From contig JAHFPV010000009.1 in the NCBI GenBank assembly GCA_023266575.1, positions 89,506 to 153,505 of the forward strand: a stretch of 64,000 nt of DNA. The letters run 5' to 3'. The stretch comes from Sphingobium sp. GTDB taxonomy: Bacteria; Pseudomonadota; Alphaproteobacteria; Sphingomonadales; Sphingomonadaceae. Below are positions 18,848 through 26,745 of this stretch, piece by piece. The notes under the pieces were generated by a model. It saw nothing but the letters and a program-made list of their open reading frames with translations, was not told where the DNA came from and searched no databases. Position 1 is the first letter of the stretch; the number at the start of each line of letters is the position of its first letter. The position numbers were made by a program, and so were the translations under genes.

Positions 18848-20207
18848 TATTCTGATAGTCGACGATGAAGAGGATATTCGCGATCTGGTCGCGGGTGTGC
18901 TGGAAGATGAGGGCTTTACGACCCGCACCGCCGCCAATAGCGACAGTGCGATAGAGGCGCTGGATTCGCGCCGTCCTTCGCTCGTCCTGCTCGACGTCTG
19001 GTTGCAGGGATCGCGCATGGATGGCCTGGAGCTGCTGGACGAGATCAAGCGGCGCGATCCGACCATTCCCGTGCTGATGATATCCGGCCATGGCAATATC
19101 GACACAGCCGTCGCCGCGATCCGCAAGGGAGCCGCCGACTTCATCGAAAAGCCGTTCGAGGCCGACCGGCTGATCCATCTGGTATCGCGCGCGACGGAAA
19201 CGGAACGGCTGCGGCGTGAAAATCAGGTGCTGCGTGCCCGGTTCGGGCAGGATGATGAGCTGACCGGTACATCGGCGGCGGTCAATGGTGTGCGCGCCAC
19301 GATCAAGAAGGTCGCCGGCACTGGCAGCCGCGTCCTCATTTCCGGCCCGGCGGGCGTAGGCAAGGAAGTCGCCGCGCGGATGCTGCACAGCTGGAGCGGC
19401 CGCGCCGATTCCCCCTTCATCATCGTCGCCGCCGCCCGCATGGACCCGGATCGGGTCGAGGAGGAACTTTTCGGTCTGGAGGACCAGAGCGGTCTGGTGC
19501 GGCCCGGCTATCTGGAACAGGCGCATGGCGGCACCCTCTATATCGACGAAGTCGCCGACATGCCGATCACGACGCAGGGCAAGATATTGCGCGTCCTGAC
19601 CGACCAGAGCTTCACCCGCGTCGGCGGCCAGCGCCAGGTCAAGGTCGATGTCCGCGTCATCTCCTCGACCGCGCGCGACCTGTCGACCGAGATTGAGGAA
19701 CGGCGCTTCCGCGAGGATCTTTTCTATCGGCTCAACGTCGTGCCGCTGGTCATCCCGCCCTTGTCCGAAAGGCGCGACGATATTCCCCCGCTGGTCGAAC
19801 ATTATCTCGCCCGTTTCGCCGCCGAACGCCGCGTGCCGCCGCCAGATATGGCGAGTGACGCCATGGCGGCGCTGCAAGCCAATGAATGGCCCGGTAATGT
19901 CCGCCAGCTGCGCAATGTCATCGAACGCACGATGATTTTGGCACCGGGTGATCGCATCGGCCGGATCGAGCTGGACATGCTGCCCGCTGAACTGACCAGT
20001 AGCGGCGGCGGTGAGGGCATGGGCCAGTCCGCGATCATGGGCGCGCCGCTGCGGGAGGCGCGGGAGAGTTTCGAGCGGGAATATCTGCGCATCCAGATCC
20101 GCCGTTTTTCGGGCAATATTTCGCGCACGGCGACCTTCATCGGCATGGAACGGTCCGCATTGCACCGCAAACTCAAGCTGCTGGGGATCACCGACGGCAA
20201 GGAATAG
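18837..20207 (+). CDS. ntrX: Response regulator NtrX, lacking the GAFTGA loop
   Basis: 456 aa. The receiver domain has phospho-acceptor Asp53 (VLLDVWLQGSRMDGLELL). The AAA+ domain has Walker A GPAGVGKE (~170-177) and Walker B GGTLYIDEVADMP (~231-243). A C-terminal Fis HTH (ISRTATFIGMERSALHRKLK) binds DNA. In the L1 loop, where NtrC reads EKGAFTGAH, NtrX reads LFGLEDQSGLVRPGYLEQ (211-228), so the sigma-54-contacting GAFTGA motif is absent. This implies sigma-54-independent action. The gene overlaps ntrY and precedes hfq. Confidence 0.95.
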   Translation: MALDILIVDDEEDIRDLVAGVLEDEGFTTRTAANSDSAIEALDSRRPSLVLLDVWLQGSRMDGLELLDEIKRRDPTIPVLMISGHGNIDTAVAAIRKGAADFIEKPFEADRLIHLVSRATETERLRRENQVLRARFGQDDELTGTSAAVNGVRATIKKVAGTGSRVLISGPAGVGKEVAARMLHSWSGRADSPFIIVAAARMDPDRVEEELFGLEDQSGLVRPGYLEQAHGGTLYIDEVADMPITTQGKILRVLTDQSFTRVGGQRQVKVDVRVISSTARDLSTEIEERRFREDLFYRLNVVPLVIPPLSERRDDIPPLVEHYLARFAAERRVPPPDMASDAMAALQANEWPGNVRQLRNVIERTMILAPGDRIGRIELDMLPAELTSSGGGEGMGQSAIMGAPLREARESFEREYLRIQIRRFSGNISRTATFIGMERSALHRKLKLLGITDGKE

Positions 20208-20217
20208 GATGGCGATC

Positions 20218-20247
20218 AGGGGCGCTCCATTCCCCATGGACGCCCCT
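20218..20247 (+). terminator. Hairpin after ntrX, possible terminator
   Basis: A 12-bp stem with a single bulged C (AGGGGCG plus TCCAT pairing with ATGGA plus CGCCCCT, 5-nt loop) begins 11 bp after the ntrX stop. There is no U-tract, so it could instead be a processing or mRNA-stabilising structure between ntrYX and hfq. Confidence 0.5.
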
Positions 20248-20269
20248 TCGCAATTGCGATACGATTATC

Positions 20270-20294
20270 CCTGCCCCCGACAAGCGGGGGCAGG
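20270..20294. repeat. REP-like hairpin in the hfq leader
   Basis: A perfect 10-bp stem CCTGCCCCCG/CGGGGGCAGG with a 5-nt loop, ~70 bp before the hfq start. A related hairpin (CCTGCCCCCGCGAAGGCGGGGG) appears at 43740-43761 inside another repeat, so this is probably a dispersed REP-type sequence rather than an hfq-specific leader element. A weaker hairpin (CACCC/GGGTG, 20300-20316) follows. Confidence 0.65.
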
Positions 20295-20362
20295 CAAGAC
20301 ACCCTGCCCAGGGGTGCAAGAGCGGGTAACGTCCCGCCAAGAATAAAGGACCGGCAGAGACC

Positions 20363-20845
20363 ATGGCCGATAAAGTGAACAACCTTCAGGACATTTTCCT
20401 GAACAGCCTGCGCAAGAGCAAGACCCCGGTGACCATGTTTCTGGTCAAGGGCGTGAAGCTGCAAGGCATCATCACCTGGTTCGACAATTTTTCCGTGCTG
20501 CTGCGCCGCGATGGCCAGTCCCAGCTGGTGTACAAGCACGCCATCTCCACCGTGATGCCCGCCCAGTCGATGGACCTGACCGACCTGCGCAAGGCGAGCG
20601 ACGGCAATGGCAAGGCCAAGCTGTTGCAGGAAATCTTCCTGACCGCCGTCCGCAAATCCGGCAGCCCGGTGACCATGTTCCTGGTCAATGGCGTGATGCT
20701 TCAGGGCGAAATCGCCGCTTTTGACCTGTTCTGCATGTTGCTGGAGCGCGATGGCATGGTCCAGCTGGTCTATAAGCACGCCATTTCCACGGTCCAGCCG
20801 CTCCATTCGCTCGACCTGTCGGGCGAGAATGAACAGAACGACTGA
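20363..20845 (+). CDS. hfq: RNA chaperone Hfq with two tandem Sm domains
   Basis: 160 aa, twice the normal length. Residues ~7-66 and ~87-146 are each a complete Hfq Sm fold: [20 protein letters not shown]...YKHAISTV and [20 protein letters not shown]...YKHAISTV. Both keep the Sm2 YKHA signature. They differ at RNA-contact positions: domain 1 keeps VKLQG, the DNF pocket and RRDG, whereas domain 2 has VMLQG, DLF and ERDG. Double-domain Hfq is known from Zymomonas mobilis and other sphingomonads. Three chains would give a six-domain ring. It follows ntrYX as in other alphaproteobacteria, with AAAGGA ~12 nt before ATG. Confidence 0.96.
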   Translation: MADKVNNLQDIFLNSLRKSKTPVTMFLVKGVKLQGIITWFDNFSVLLRRDGQSQLVYKHAISTVMPAQSMDLTDLRKASDGNGKAKLLQEIFLTAVRKSGSPVTMFLVNGVMLQGEIAAFDLFCMLLERDGMVQLVYKHAISTVQPLHSLDLSGENEQND

Positions 20846-20890
20846 TCCTGCCCGGAGCCTATTTCCGCCTCCTTTGAATTGAGCGTTTGG

Positions 20891-20943
20891 AAAGGCCGTA
20901 TCGAGGCGTCATGCAGTTTGTATGATCGTTCGATGCGGCCTTT
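20891..20943. promoter_or_regulatory. Extended hairpin between hfq and glsA
   Basis: A 14-bp stem with one G-T pair (20891-20904 with 20930-20943) encloses a second 6-bp stem (20909-20914 with 20920-20925). No run of T follows on either strand (+ reads TTTCGGCTTT; on the minus strand the bases after the stem read CCAAACG), so it is not a classic terminator. It could be an hfq 3' structure, a glsA leader or a degenerate repeat. Confidence 0.45.
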
Positions 20944-20974
20944 CGGCTTTGCGCAACAGGGTTAGGGCAAAGGC

Positions 20975-21919
20975 ATGAGTCTCGATCTTCCAGCTGTCAT
21001 AGCCGACATTACTGCCAGCATGGCGTCGATGGAGGATCGCGGGCAGGTGGCGACCTATATCCCCGAACTCGCGACCGTCGATCCGGCGCAATTCGGCATC
21101 GCCATCGTCACCGCCGATGGCCGGGTGCTGACCGGGGGCGACGCTGATACCGGCTTTTCGATCCAGTCGGTGTCCAAGGTGTTTGCGCTCACCCTGGCGC
21201 TGGGCAAGGTCGGCGACCAGTTGTGGGACCGGGTGGGGCGCGAGCCGTCGGGCAATGCGTTCAATTCGATCACCCAGCTGGAACATGAGCAGGGCATCCC
21301 GCGCAATCCCTTCATCAATGCGGGCGCGATCGTCGTGGCCGACGTCAATCTGGGCGGGCATGAGCCGCGCGTCGCCATTGGCGAGATGCTGCGCTTCGTA
21401 CGCTATCTGGCTGGCGATGACAGCATCACCATCAACGAAGCGGTCGCCGTGTCGGAAACCGCGACGGGCTTTCGCAACATGGCGCTCGCCAACTATATGC
21501 GCGCCTTCAACAATGTGCGGCACCCCGCCGAACTGGTGCTGGGCAGCTACTTCCATCAATGCGCAATCGAGATGAGCTGTCGGCAACTGGCGCTGGCCGG
21601 ACGCTATCTGATGCTCGACGGGCGGCATCCGGGCGGGGGGCGCGTGATCTCTCCGCGCCGGGCGCGCCGCATCAACGCGCTAATGCTCACCTGCGGACAT
21701 TATGACGCATCGGGCGACTTCGCCTTCCGCGTCGGCATCCCCGGCAAGTCGGGCGTGGGCGGGGGCATATTGGCGATCGTGCCGGGCCGCGCTGCCATCG
21801 CGGTCTGGTCGCCGGGCCTGAACGCCAGCGGCAATAGCTGCCTTGGCACGCTGGCGCTGGAGGAACTCGCCCGCCGTACCGGCTGGTCGGTGTTCAGCCC
21901 GCCGGACGAGGGCGACTGA
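20975..21919 (+). CDS. glsA: Glutaminase
   Basis: 314-aa serine-dependent glutaminase (GlsA/YbaS/YneH family), which hydrolyses glutamine to glutamate and ammonia. The catalytic Ser-x-x-Lys is in [16 protein letters not shown]; also present are [18 protein letters not shown], a later Tyr/Asn region (ANYMRAFNN) and GKSGVGGGI near the C-terminus. The size is standard. Its position after ntrBC-ntrYX-hfq is metabolically consistent with nitrogen regulation, but no NtrC-type site is obvious upstream. A purine-rich AGGG lies 7 nt before ATG. Confidence 0.95.
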   Translation: MSLDLPAVIADITASMASMEDRGQVATYIPELATVDPAQFGIAIVTADGRVLTGGDADTGFSIQSVSKVFALTLALGKVGDQLWDRVGREPSGNAFNSITQLEHEQGIPRNPFINAGAIVVADVNLGGHEPRVAIGEMLRFVRYLAGDDSITINEAVAVSETATGFRNMALANYMRAFNNVRHPAELVLGSYFHQCAIEMSCRQLALAGRYLMLDGRHPGGGRVISPRRARRINALMLTCGHYDASGDFAFRVGIPGKSGVGGGILAIVPGRAAIAVWSPGLNASGNSCLGTLALEELARRTGWSVFSPPDEGD

Positions 21920-21987
21920 AGCATATTATCGGATAAGTCTGGAGCCTTTCCTGCGGGCGGCAGTATCGCCGCGCTGGCAGGAAAATC

Positions 21988-22062
21988 TGGCTCCCCGAGT
22001 AGGATTCGAACCTACGGCCATTCGATTAACAGTCGAATGCTCTACCGCTGAGCTATCGGGGA
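21988..22062 (-). tRNA. tRNA-Asn (anticodon GTT)
   Basis: On the minus strand, a 75-nt cloverleaf: acceptor TCCCCGA with TCGGGGA, D-arm GCTCAGCGGTAGAGC, anticodon stem ATTCGA/TCGAAT around CTGTTAA (anticodon GTT), T-arm GTAGGTTCGAATCCTAC, discriminator G and encoded CCA. Confidence 0.96.
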
Positions 22063-22186
22063 GCAGCCCGACTTCCGCCGGGCAGGCCGCGCCTATAGCA
22101 GCGGCTTTTAAGAATTGGCAAGCGCTAATCTGATGATTTTTTTGGCTCCCCGTCAGGCCGGGCTTTGGCCCCGTTAAAGCCCCCGT

Positions 22187-22963
22187 TCAGGCGATGAATT
22201 GTTCGGCCGCGATGCGGTCGTCCAGCGTATGTTCGGGGTCGAACAACAAGGTCAGCGGGGTCGCGCGGTCGATCTTGATTTCCACCTGGGCGACGTCGCG
22301 GACTTCGCGCTGGTCGGCCACGGCGCTGACCGGGCGCTTGACCGGATCAAGCACGGTGAAGCGGATGACGGTGTTTTCCGGCAGGATCGCGCCGCGCCAG
22401 CGACGCGGACGAAACGGGCTGATCGGGGTCAGTGCGACCAACGCCGATCCCAACGGCAATATGGGGCCATGGGCCGACAGATTATAGGCGGTGGACCCGG
22501 CTGGCGTCGCCACCAGCACGCCGTCACACACCAGTTCGGGCAGGACGACGCGGCCATTGACCTGCACCTCCAGCTTGGCGGTCTGGCGGGTTTCGCGCAG
22601 CAGCGACACTTCGTTGATGGCGGGGATGGAGAAACGCTCGCCATCGACCGTATCGACGATCATGCGCAGCGGATTGACCTTGAACATCTTGGCCGCTTCC
22701 AGCCGCTGTTCCAGCCGCTCCAGCCGCCATTCGTTCATCAGGAAGCCGACCGTGCCCAGGTTCATGCCGAACACCGGAACGATCCGCCGCGCTTCCAGCA
22801 TAGAATGGAGCGTCTGGAGCATATAGCCGTCGCCGCCGAGCGCGATGATCATCTCGGCCTGATCGACCGGCACGAAGTCGTAGGTGGCGCGCAACCGTTC
22901 CTCGGCGGCCTTGGCTGCCTGGGTAGGGGACACGACAAGCGCGCGCCGAATCTCGCCGCTCAT
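22187..22963 (-). CDS. nadK: NAD kinase
   Basis: 258 aa. It phosphorylates NAD to NADP. The diagnostic GGDG motif is in IIALGGDGYMLQTLHS, followed by GMNLGTVGFLMNE and the C-terminal TPAGSTAYNLSAHGPILPL nucleotide-binding segment. The N-terminus is short, as in alphaproteobacterial NadK. The start overlaps the moaA stop (4 bp), so they form a two-gene operon. Confidence 0.95.
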   Translation of the reverse strand: MSGEIRRALVVSPTQAAKAAEERLRATYDFVPVDQAEMIIALGGDGYMLQTLHSMLEARRIVPVFGMNLGTVGFLMNEWRLERLEQRLEAAKMFKVNPLRMIVDTVDGERFSIPAINEVSLLRETRQTAKLEVQVNGRVVLPELVCDGVLVATPAGSTAYNLSAHGPILPLGSALVALTPISPFRPRRWRGAILPENTVIRFTVLDPVKRPVSAVADQREVRDVAQVEIKIDRATPLTLLFDPEHTLDDRIAAEQFIA

Positions 22964-23973
22964 CCGCCGGTGACGCTCATATGACGACGGGTGGCAGGCG
23001 CGGTTTCACCGGCACCGATGCGGAAGTCGTGGCGCGCAGGCTTCAGCCGCAGGGCGCGGTCGATCAGCGGCTCGACGGCTGGCAGGCCGCCTTCGCGCAG
23101 CGCCGTCTTGAAATCGACATGATCCTCATGGCCCAGGCACATGAAAATCTTGCCCTCGCACGTCATGCGGATGCGGTTGCAATCGGCGCAGAAATTATTG
23201 GTGAGCGGGGTAATGAGACCAAGCCGCGCCGTCATCCCCGCGACGCTGTGATAGCGTGCGGGGCCACCGGTGCGGTCGGGCAGCGGGGTGAGGGCGTGGA
23301 GCGCGCGGATATCGTCGGCTACCTGGTTCAGTGGCAGATAATGGTCGGTCCGGTCGTCACCCGTTTCGCCCAATGGCATCGTCTCGATCAGCGTCAGGTC
23401 CAGGCCTTCCGCGTCGCACCAGCGCAGCATCGGCAGGATCTCATCGTCATTGACGCCTTTCAGCGCCACCATGTTGATCTTGATCGCCAGCCCCGCCGCC
23501 TGCGCGGCTTTCAGCCCGCCAAACACCGTCTGTATGTCGCCGCCACGGGTGATATGGGCAAAACGATCGGGATCAAGGCTGTCGAGGCTCACATTGATCC
23601 GCCGCACCCCTGCATCGGCCAGCATGTCGGCATGGTCAGCCAGGCGCGTGCCATTGGTCGTCAGCGTCAGCTCGTCCAGCCCATTGCCCAGATGGCGCCC
23701 GATCCGGCGCACCAGATCGCCAATATCGCGCCGCACCAGCGGTTCGCCGCCGGTTAGCCGTATCTTGTTAATGCCGCGCGCGACGAATAGGTCGGCCAGC
23801 AGCGCGATCTCCTCCAGCGTCAGCACCTGATTTTTGGGCAGGAACTGCATCTTTTCCGCCATGCAATAGCGGCAGCGCAGGTCGCAGCGGTCGGTCACGG
23901 ATATGCGCAAATAGCTGATCCGGCGGCCAAGGCCGTCGGTCATCTGCGTGCGTGAGGGGTCCGCCATGGCCAT
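22960..23973 (-). CDS. moaA: GTP 3',8-cyclase MoaA
   Basis: 337 aa. This radical SAM enzyme performs the first step of molybdenum-cofactor synthesis. The N-terminal cluster is Cys30-x3-Cys34-x2-Cys37 (CDLRCRYC), with LTGGEPLVRRD for SAM binding. The C-terminal substrate cluster is CADCNRIRMTCEGKIFMC, and the protein ends in Gly-Gly as active MoaA does. A second in-frame ATG at 23967 is equally possible as the start. The gene is divergent from the GGDEF-EAL gene. Confidence 0.95.
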   Translation of the reverse strand: MAMADPSRTQMTDGLGRRISYLRISVTDRCDLRCRYCMAEKMQFLPKNQVLTLEEIALLADLFVARGINKIRLTGGEPLVRRDIGDLVRRIGRHLGNGLDELTLTTNGTRLADHADMLADAGVRRINVSLDSLDPDRFAHITRGGDIQTVFGGLKAAQAAGLAIKINMVALKGVNDDEILPMLRWCDAEGLDLTLIETMPLGETGDDRTDHYLPLNQVADDIRALHALTPLPDRTGGPARYHSVAGMTARLGLITPLTNNFCADCNRIRMTCEGKIFMCLGHEDHVDFKTALREGGLPAVEPLIDRALRLKPARHDFRIGAGETAPATRRHMSVTGG

Positions 23974-24092
23974 GCCCCTTAGCTAGGGGATGGACCTGCC
24001 CCGCGCAAGCACCCCGGTTGCGGGATACGCAAGACGTCGGTAACCCGTTGATGCTAAGGCGGCAGGATGCGCGCGCCCAGGGGACCATATCA

Positions 24093-26108
24093 GTGATCGC
24101 GGATCAGGCCGCAGACGGACAGCGCAGCCTTTTCATCCTGTCGCCCGGCGACCGGGACGGGCTGTGCCATGCCGCGCAGGCGGCTGGCTGGCGCGCGATC
24201 GGCGCACGGCGCGCGCGGGAGGCACCACAGCGCTATCTGCGCAGCGAGGCGCAGGTCGCGCTGGTGGACATGCGCGCAGGTGGCGGAGAAGCGAAGCTGC
24301 TGGCCCCGCTGGTCCCGGCGATGGAGGCAGGCGGCGGCGCGCTGATCGTGCTGGTGGATCAGGCGGATGAAGCGATCATTCCCGATTTGCTGGCAGCAGG
24401 CGCGACCCATTTCCTGACCGCGCCCTATAGCGAGGCATCGTTGCGCGCGGCGCTGGCTTCGGCGCAGAGGCTTGTGGAGCGACTGGGCGGCGGCGCATCG
24501 CACAGCCAGCGCGCCCAGCGGATTCGGCGCGGCGACGCGCTCTACTGGGAATTGGGGCGCAGCGATTCGCTGCTGCGACTGAGCGAAAGTCTCGCCCGTC
24601 ATCTCGATCTGCCGATGGCGCGGGTTCATCCTGCGGCGCTGATCCGCCGTCTGCCACGGGCGGAGCGACGCGCGGTGCTGACGGCGCTAAGGGCGATGAT
24701 GCGGGCGGGGCGTCCCGCCGCGCTGGCGCATGACTTGCCCGACCGGCCCGGCAACCGGCTGGTCCATCATCTGCGGGTCGAGGATGGCGTGGTCGCGGCC
24801 GATGTCGAGTGGTTGTCCGACGCGCAGGAGCGTGATCTGGCGAGCCGCGACTATCTGACCGGATTGCGATCGCGACAGGCGGCGCTCGACTGGCTTGATC
24901 GGCGCACCGGGCTGGCGACCACCGCCATATTGCTGTCGATCAGCCAGTTTGAGCGGATGAACGCGGCCTATGGCCAGGTCGTCGGCGACGCATTGCTCGG
25001 CCGTATCGCCCGACGAATCGAGCGGATGGTCGACGATGTCGCGCCCGGCGCCATGGTCGCGCGCATCACCGGGACCGAATTTCTGGTCGGCCTGACCGGC
25101 GAAGTGGCGGGCAGCGACCGCGCGACCTTCCTGGCGCGGCAGTTGATCGCGGCGATCGGTCGTCCGTTCAGCGCGGGCGATCATCTTATCCGTCTGATTG
25201 CCCGCTGCGGCATCGCCCAGGCGCGGCCCGAAGATGACGCGACCCATTTGCTGCGTCGTGCCGGCACCGCGCTGGCGGATGCGCGTCAGGCGGGCGGAGA
25301 GGGCATTCGCATACTGTCGACTGATCGCCACAGCCGTCAGGTCGATCCCGACCAGCTGGAAACCGATCTGCGTTTGGCGCTCGATCGCGGCGAAATCGGC
25401 ATCGTGTTCCAGCCGCAATATCCGGTGGATTCGGAGGTCATCAGCGGTGTGGAGGCGCTGGCGCGCTGGAACCATCCGCAATATGGGCCGCTGGGCGCGG
25501 GCATATTGTTCGCCACCGCCGAACGGTCCGACTATATGCTGCCGTTGTCCGCGCATATCCAGGTGGAGGCGTTGCGGCAGGCCGCGGCATGGCCCCGCGC
25601 GCTGTCCGCGTTGCGCCTGTCGATCAATGTGACGGCGGCGGACATTGCCCAGCCCGGTTTCATGAGCGGGTTGCTGGCGATCGTGGACAATAGCGGCTTT
25701 CCCCGATCCCGCCTGACGGTCGAGATCACCGAAAGCGGGCTGATCGAGGATGTCGATGCCGCCGCAGCTTTGCTGACCGCGCTTCGGTCGGAGGGGCTGG
25801 CGGTCGCGATCGATGATTTCGGCACCGGCTATTCCAGCCTCGCCTATCTCAAGAGCCTGCCGCTCGATTATCTCAAGATCGACAGCGGGCTGGCGCAGGA
25901 TATCGCCGGGAGCGCGCGCGACCGGATCGTCGTGCGCGGGGTCATCCACATGGCCAAGTCGCTGGGGCTGAAGGTCGTGGCGGAAGGGGTGGAGACGCAG
26001 CAACAGCTTGATTTGCTGGCGCGCGAGGGATGCGATTATTATCAGGGTTTCCTGCGATCGGCAGGGGTGTCGTCCGCCGATTTGGTCGCGTTGGTGCTGG
26101 CGGGCTGA
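24093..26108 (+). CDS. REC-like/GGDEF/EAL cyclic-di-GMP protein, predicted phosphodiesterase
   Basis: 671 aa from GTG 24093, chosen because AGGGGAC sits 9 nt upstream; ATG 24051 has no Shine-Dalgarno. Residues ~8-130 resemble a receiver fold without a clear phospho-Asp pocket. The GGDEF domain (~250-400) reads TGTEF (326-330) in place of GGDEF, so cyclase activity is unlikely. The EAL domain (~430-670) looks complete: VEALARWNHP, SINVTAADI, VEITESGL, IDDFGTGYSSLAYLK, LKID, VAEGVET and YYQGF. The likely role is c-di-GMP hydrolysis, perhaps with GTP sensing by the degenerate GGDEF. No membrane segments. Confidence 0.9.
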   Translation: MIADQAADGQRSLFILSPGDRDGLCHAAQAAGWRAIGARRAREAPQRYLRSEAQVALVDMRAGGGEAKLLAPLVPAMEAGGGALIVLVDQADEAIIPDLLAAGATHFLTAPYSEASLRAALASAQRLVERLGGGASHSQRAQRIRRGDALYWELGRSDSLLRLSESLARHLDLPMARVHPAALIRRLPRAERRAVLTALRAMMRAGRPAALAHDLPDRPGNRLVHHLRVEDGVVAADVEWLSDAQERDLASRDYLTGLRSRQAALDWLDRRTGLATTAILLSISQFERMNAAYGQVVGDALLGRIARRIERMVDDVAPGAMVARITGTEFLVGLTGEVAGSDRATFLARQLIAAIGRPFSAGDHLIRLIARCGIAQARPEDDATHLLRRAGTALADARQAGGEGIRILSTDRHSRQVDPDQLETDLRLALDRGEIGIVFQPQYPVDSEVISGVEALARWNHPQYGPLGAGILFATAERSDYMLPLSAHIQVEALRQAAAWPRALSALRLSINVTAADIAQPGFMSGLLAIVDNSGFPRSRLTVEITESGLIEDVDAAAALLTALRSEGLAVAIDDFGTGYSSLAYLKSLPLDYLKIDSGLAQDIAGSARDRIVVRGVIHMAKSLGLKVVAEGVETQQQLDLLAREGCDYYQGFLRSAGVSSADLVALVLAG

Positions 26109-26136
26109 AGTGCAATGCCCTTAGTTTGCCTAACAT

Positions 26137-26276
26137 CCGTTCGTGCTGAGTAGAGACTGAGCTTGTCGAAGGCTCGTATCGAAGCATTATGCGCAGCGCC
26201 TGGTCCTTCGATATGCCATTTGACCTACGGTCGTCTGCGACTCCGACTTCGCTCAATGGCTACTCAGGACGAACGG
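26137..26276. repeat. 140-bp element with 17-bp terminal inverted repeats (copy 1)
   Basis: Bounded by CCGTTCGTGCTGAGTAG and CTACTCAGGACGAACGG, which are inverted copies of each other at 16 of 17 positions. Inside, CGTATCGAAG faces CTTCGATATG across a variable 19-nt centre. Copy 2 at 43609-43769 matches it nearly base for base outside the centre. It lies between convergent genes (GGDEF-EAL and MAPEG). It carries no coding frame and so resembles a MITE or BIME. Confidence 0.85.
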
Positions 26277-26286
26277 GTATTATATT

Positions 26287-26682
26287 CTACAGGCGCAGCA
26301 ACGGCCACAACACCATGCCCAGTCCGACCAGGCTGACGAGGAAGATCAGCGTGCGGATTTTGGGGATACCAAGGGCATAGACGGGCAGATAGAGGATGCG
26401 CGCACCCAGCCAGATATGGGCGCCGAGCATGGTCATCTCGCTCGATCGACCCGCCACCACGACGCCGATCAGCGCAACGATGGCGATGGGCAGGGTTTCC
26501 TGAAAATTCGCCTGCGCGCGGGCCAGACGACCGGCCACCGCATTGAGCGGCGGCAATGTCTCATCGCGCGCGCCCATATTCCAGTTGGTGCCATATTGCT
26601 TCGTCTTGACATGGGCGGCGGCGAAGATGTGGATCAGGAGCAGCACCATGCTCCAGGCCAGCACGAACAGTTCGACAGCCAT
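26287..26682 (-). CDS. MAPEG-family membrane protein
   Basis: 131 aa starting MAVELFVLAWSMVLLLIH. ATG 26682 is preferred because GGGAG lies 9 nt upstream; the ATG at 26691 abuts that same GGGAG. Four hydrophobic spans (about 3-22, 55-78, 85-105, 110-128) and the internal ARAQANFQETLP fit the MAPEG family, whose eukaryotic members handle eicosanoids and glutathione. Bacterial substrates are mostly unknown. Nothing in the neighbourhood suggests a pathway. Confidence 0.88.
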   Translation of the reverse strand: MAVELFVLAWSMVLLLIHIFAAAHVKTKQYGTNWNMGARDETLPPLNAVAGRLARAQANFQETLPIAIVALIGVVVAGRSSEMTMLGAHIWLGARILYLPVYALGIPKIRTLIFLVSLVGLGMVLWPLLRL

Positions 26683-26745
26683 GATCTTCATCTCCCACCC
26701 CGTTGACGCCTCAGCCTAAGCCATCGCTCGTTGGACGACAAGGCA

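Noticed and set aside
17423-20237. Two long minus-strand frames opposite ntrY and ntrX
   Set aside because: Shadows; both kinase and regulator motifs are unambiguous on the plus strand.
22143-22153. Ten-base repeat of the tRNA-Asn 3' end (TGGCTCCCCG), possible attachment site
   Set aside because: Only 10 bp, no integrase and no island between the copies; likely chance.
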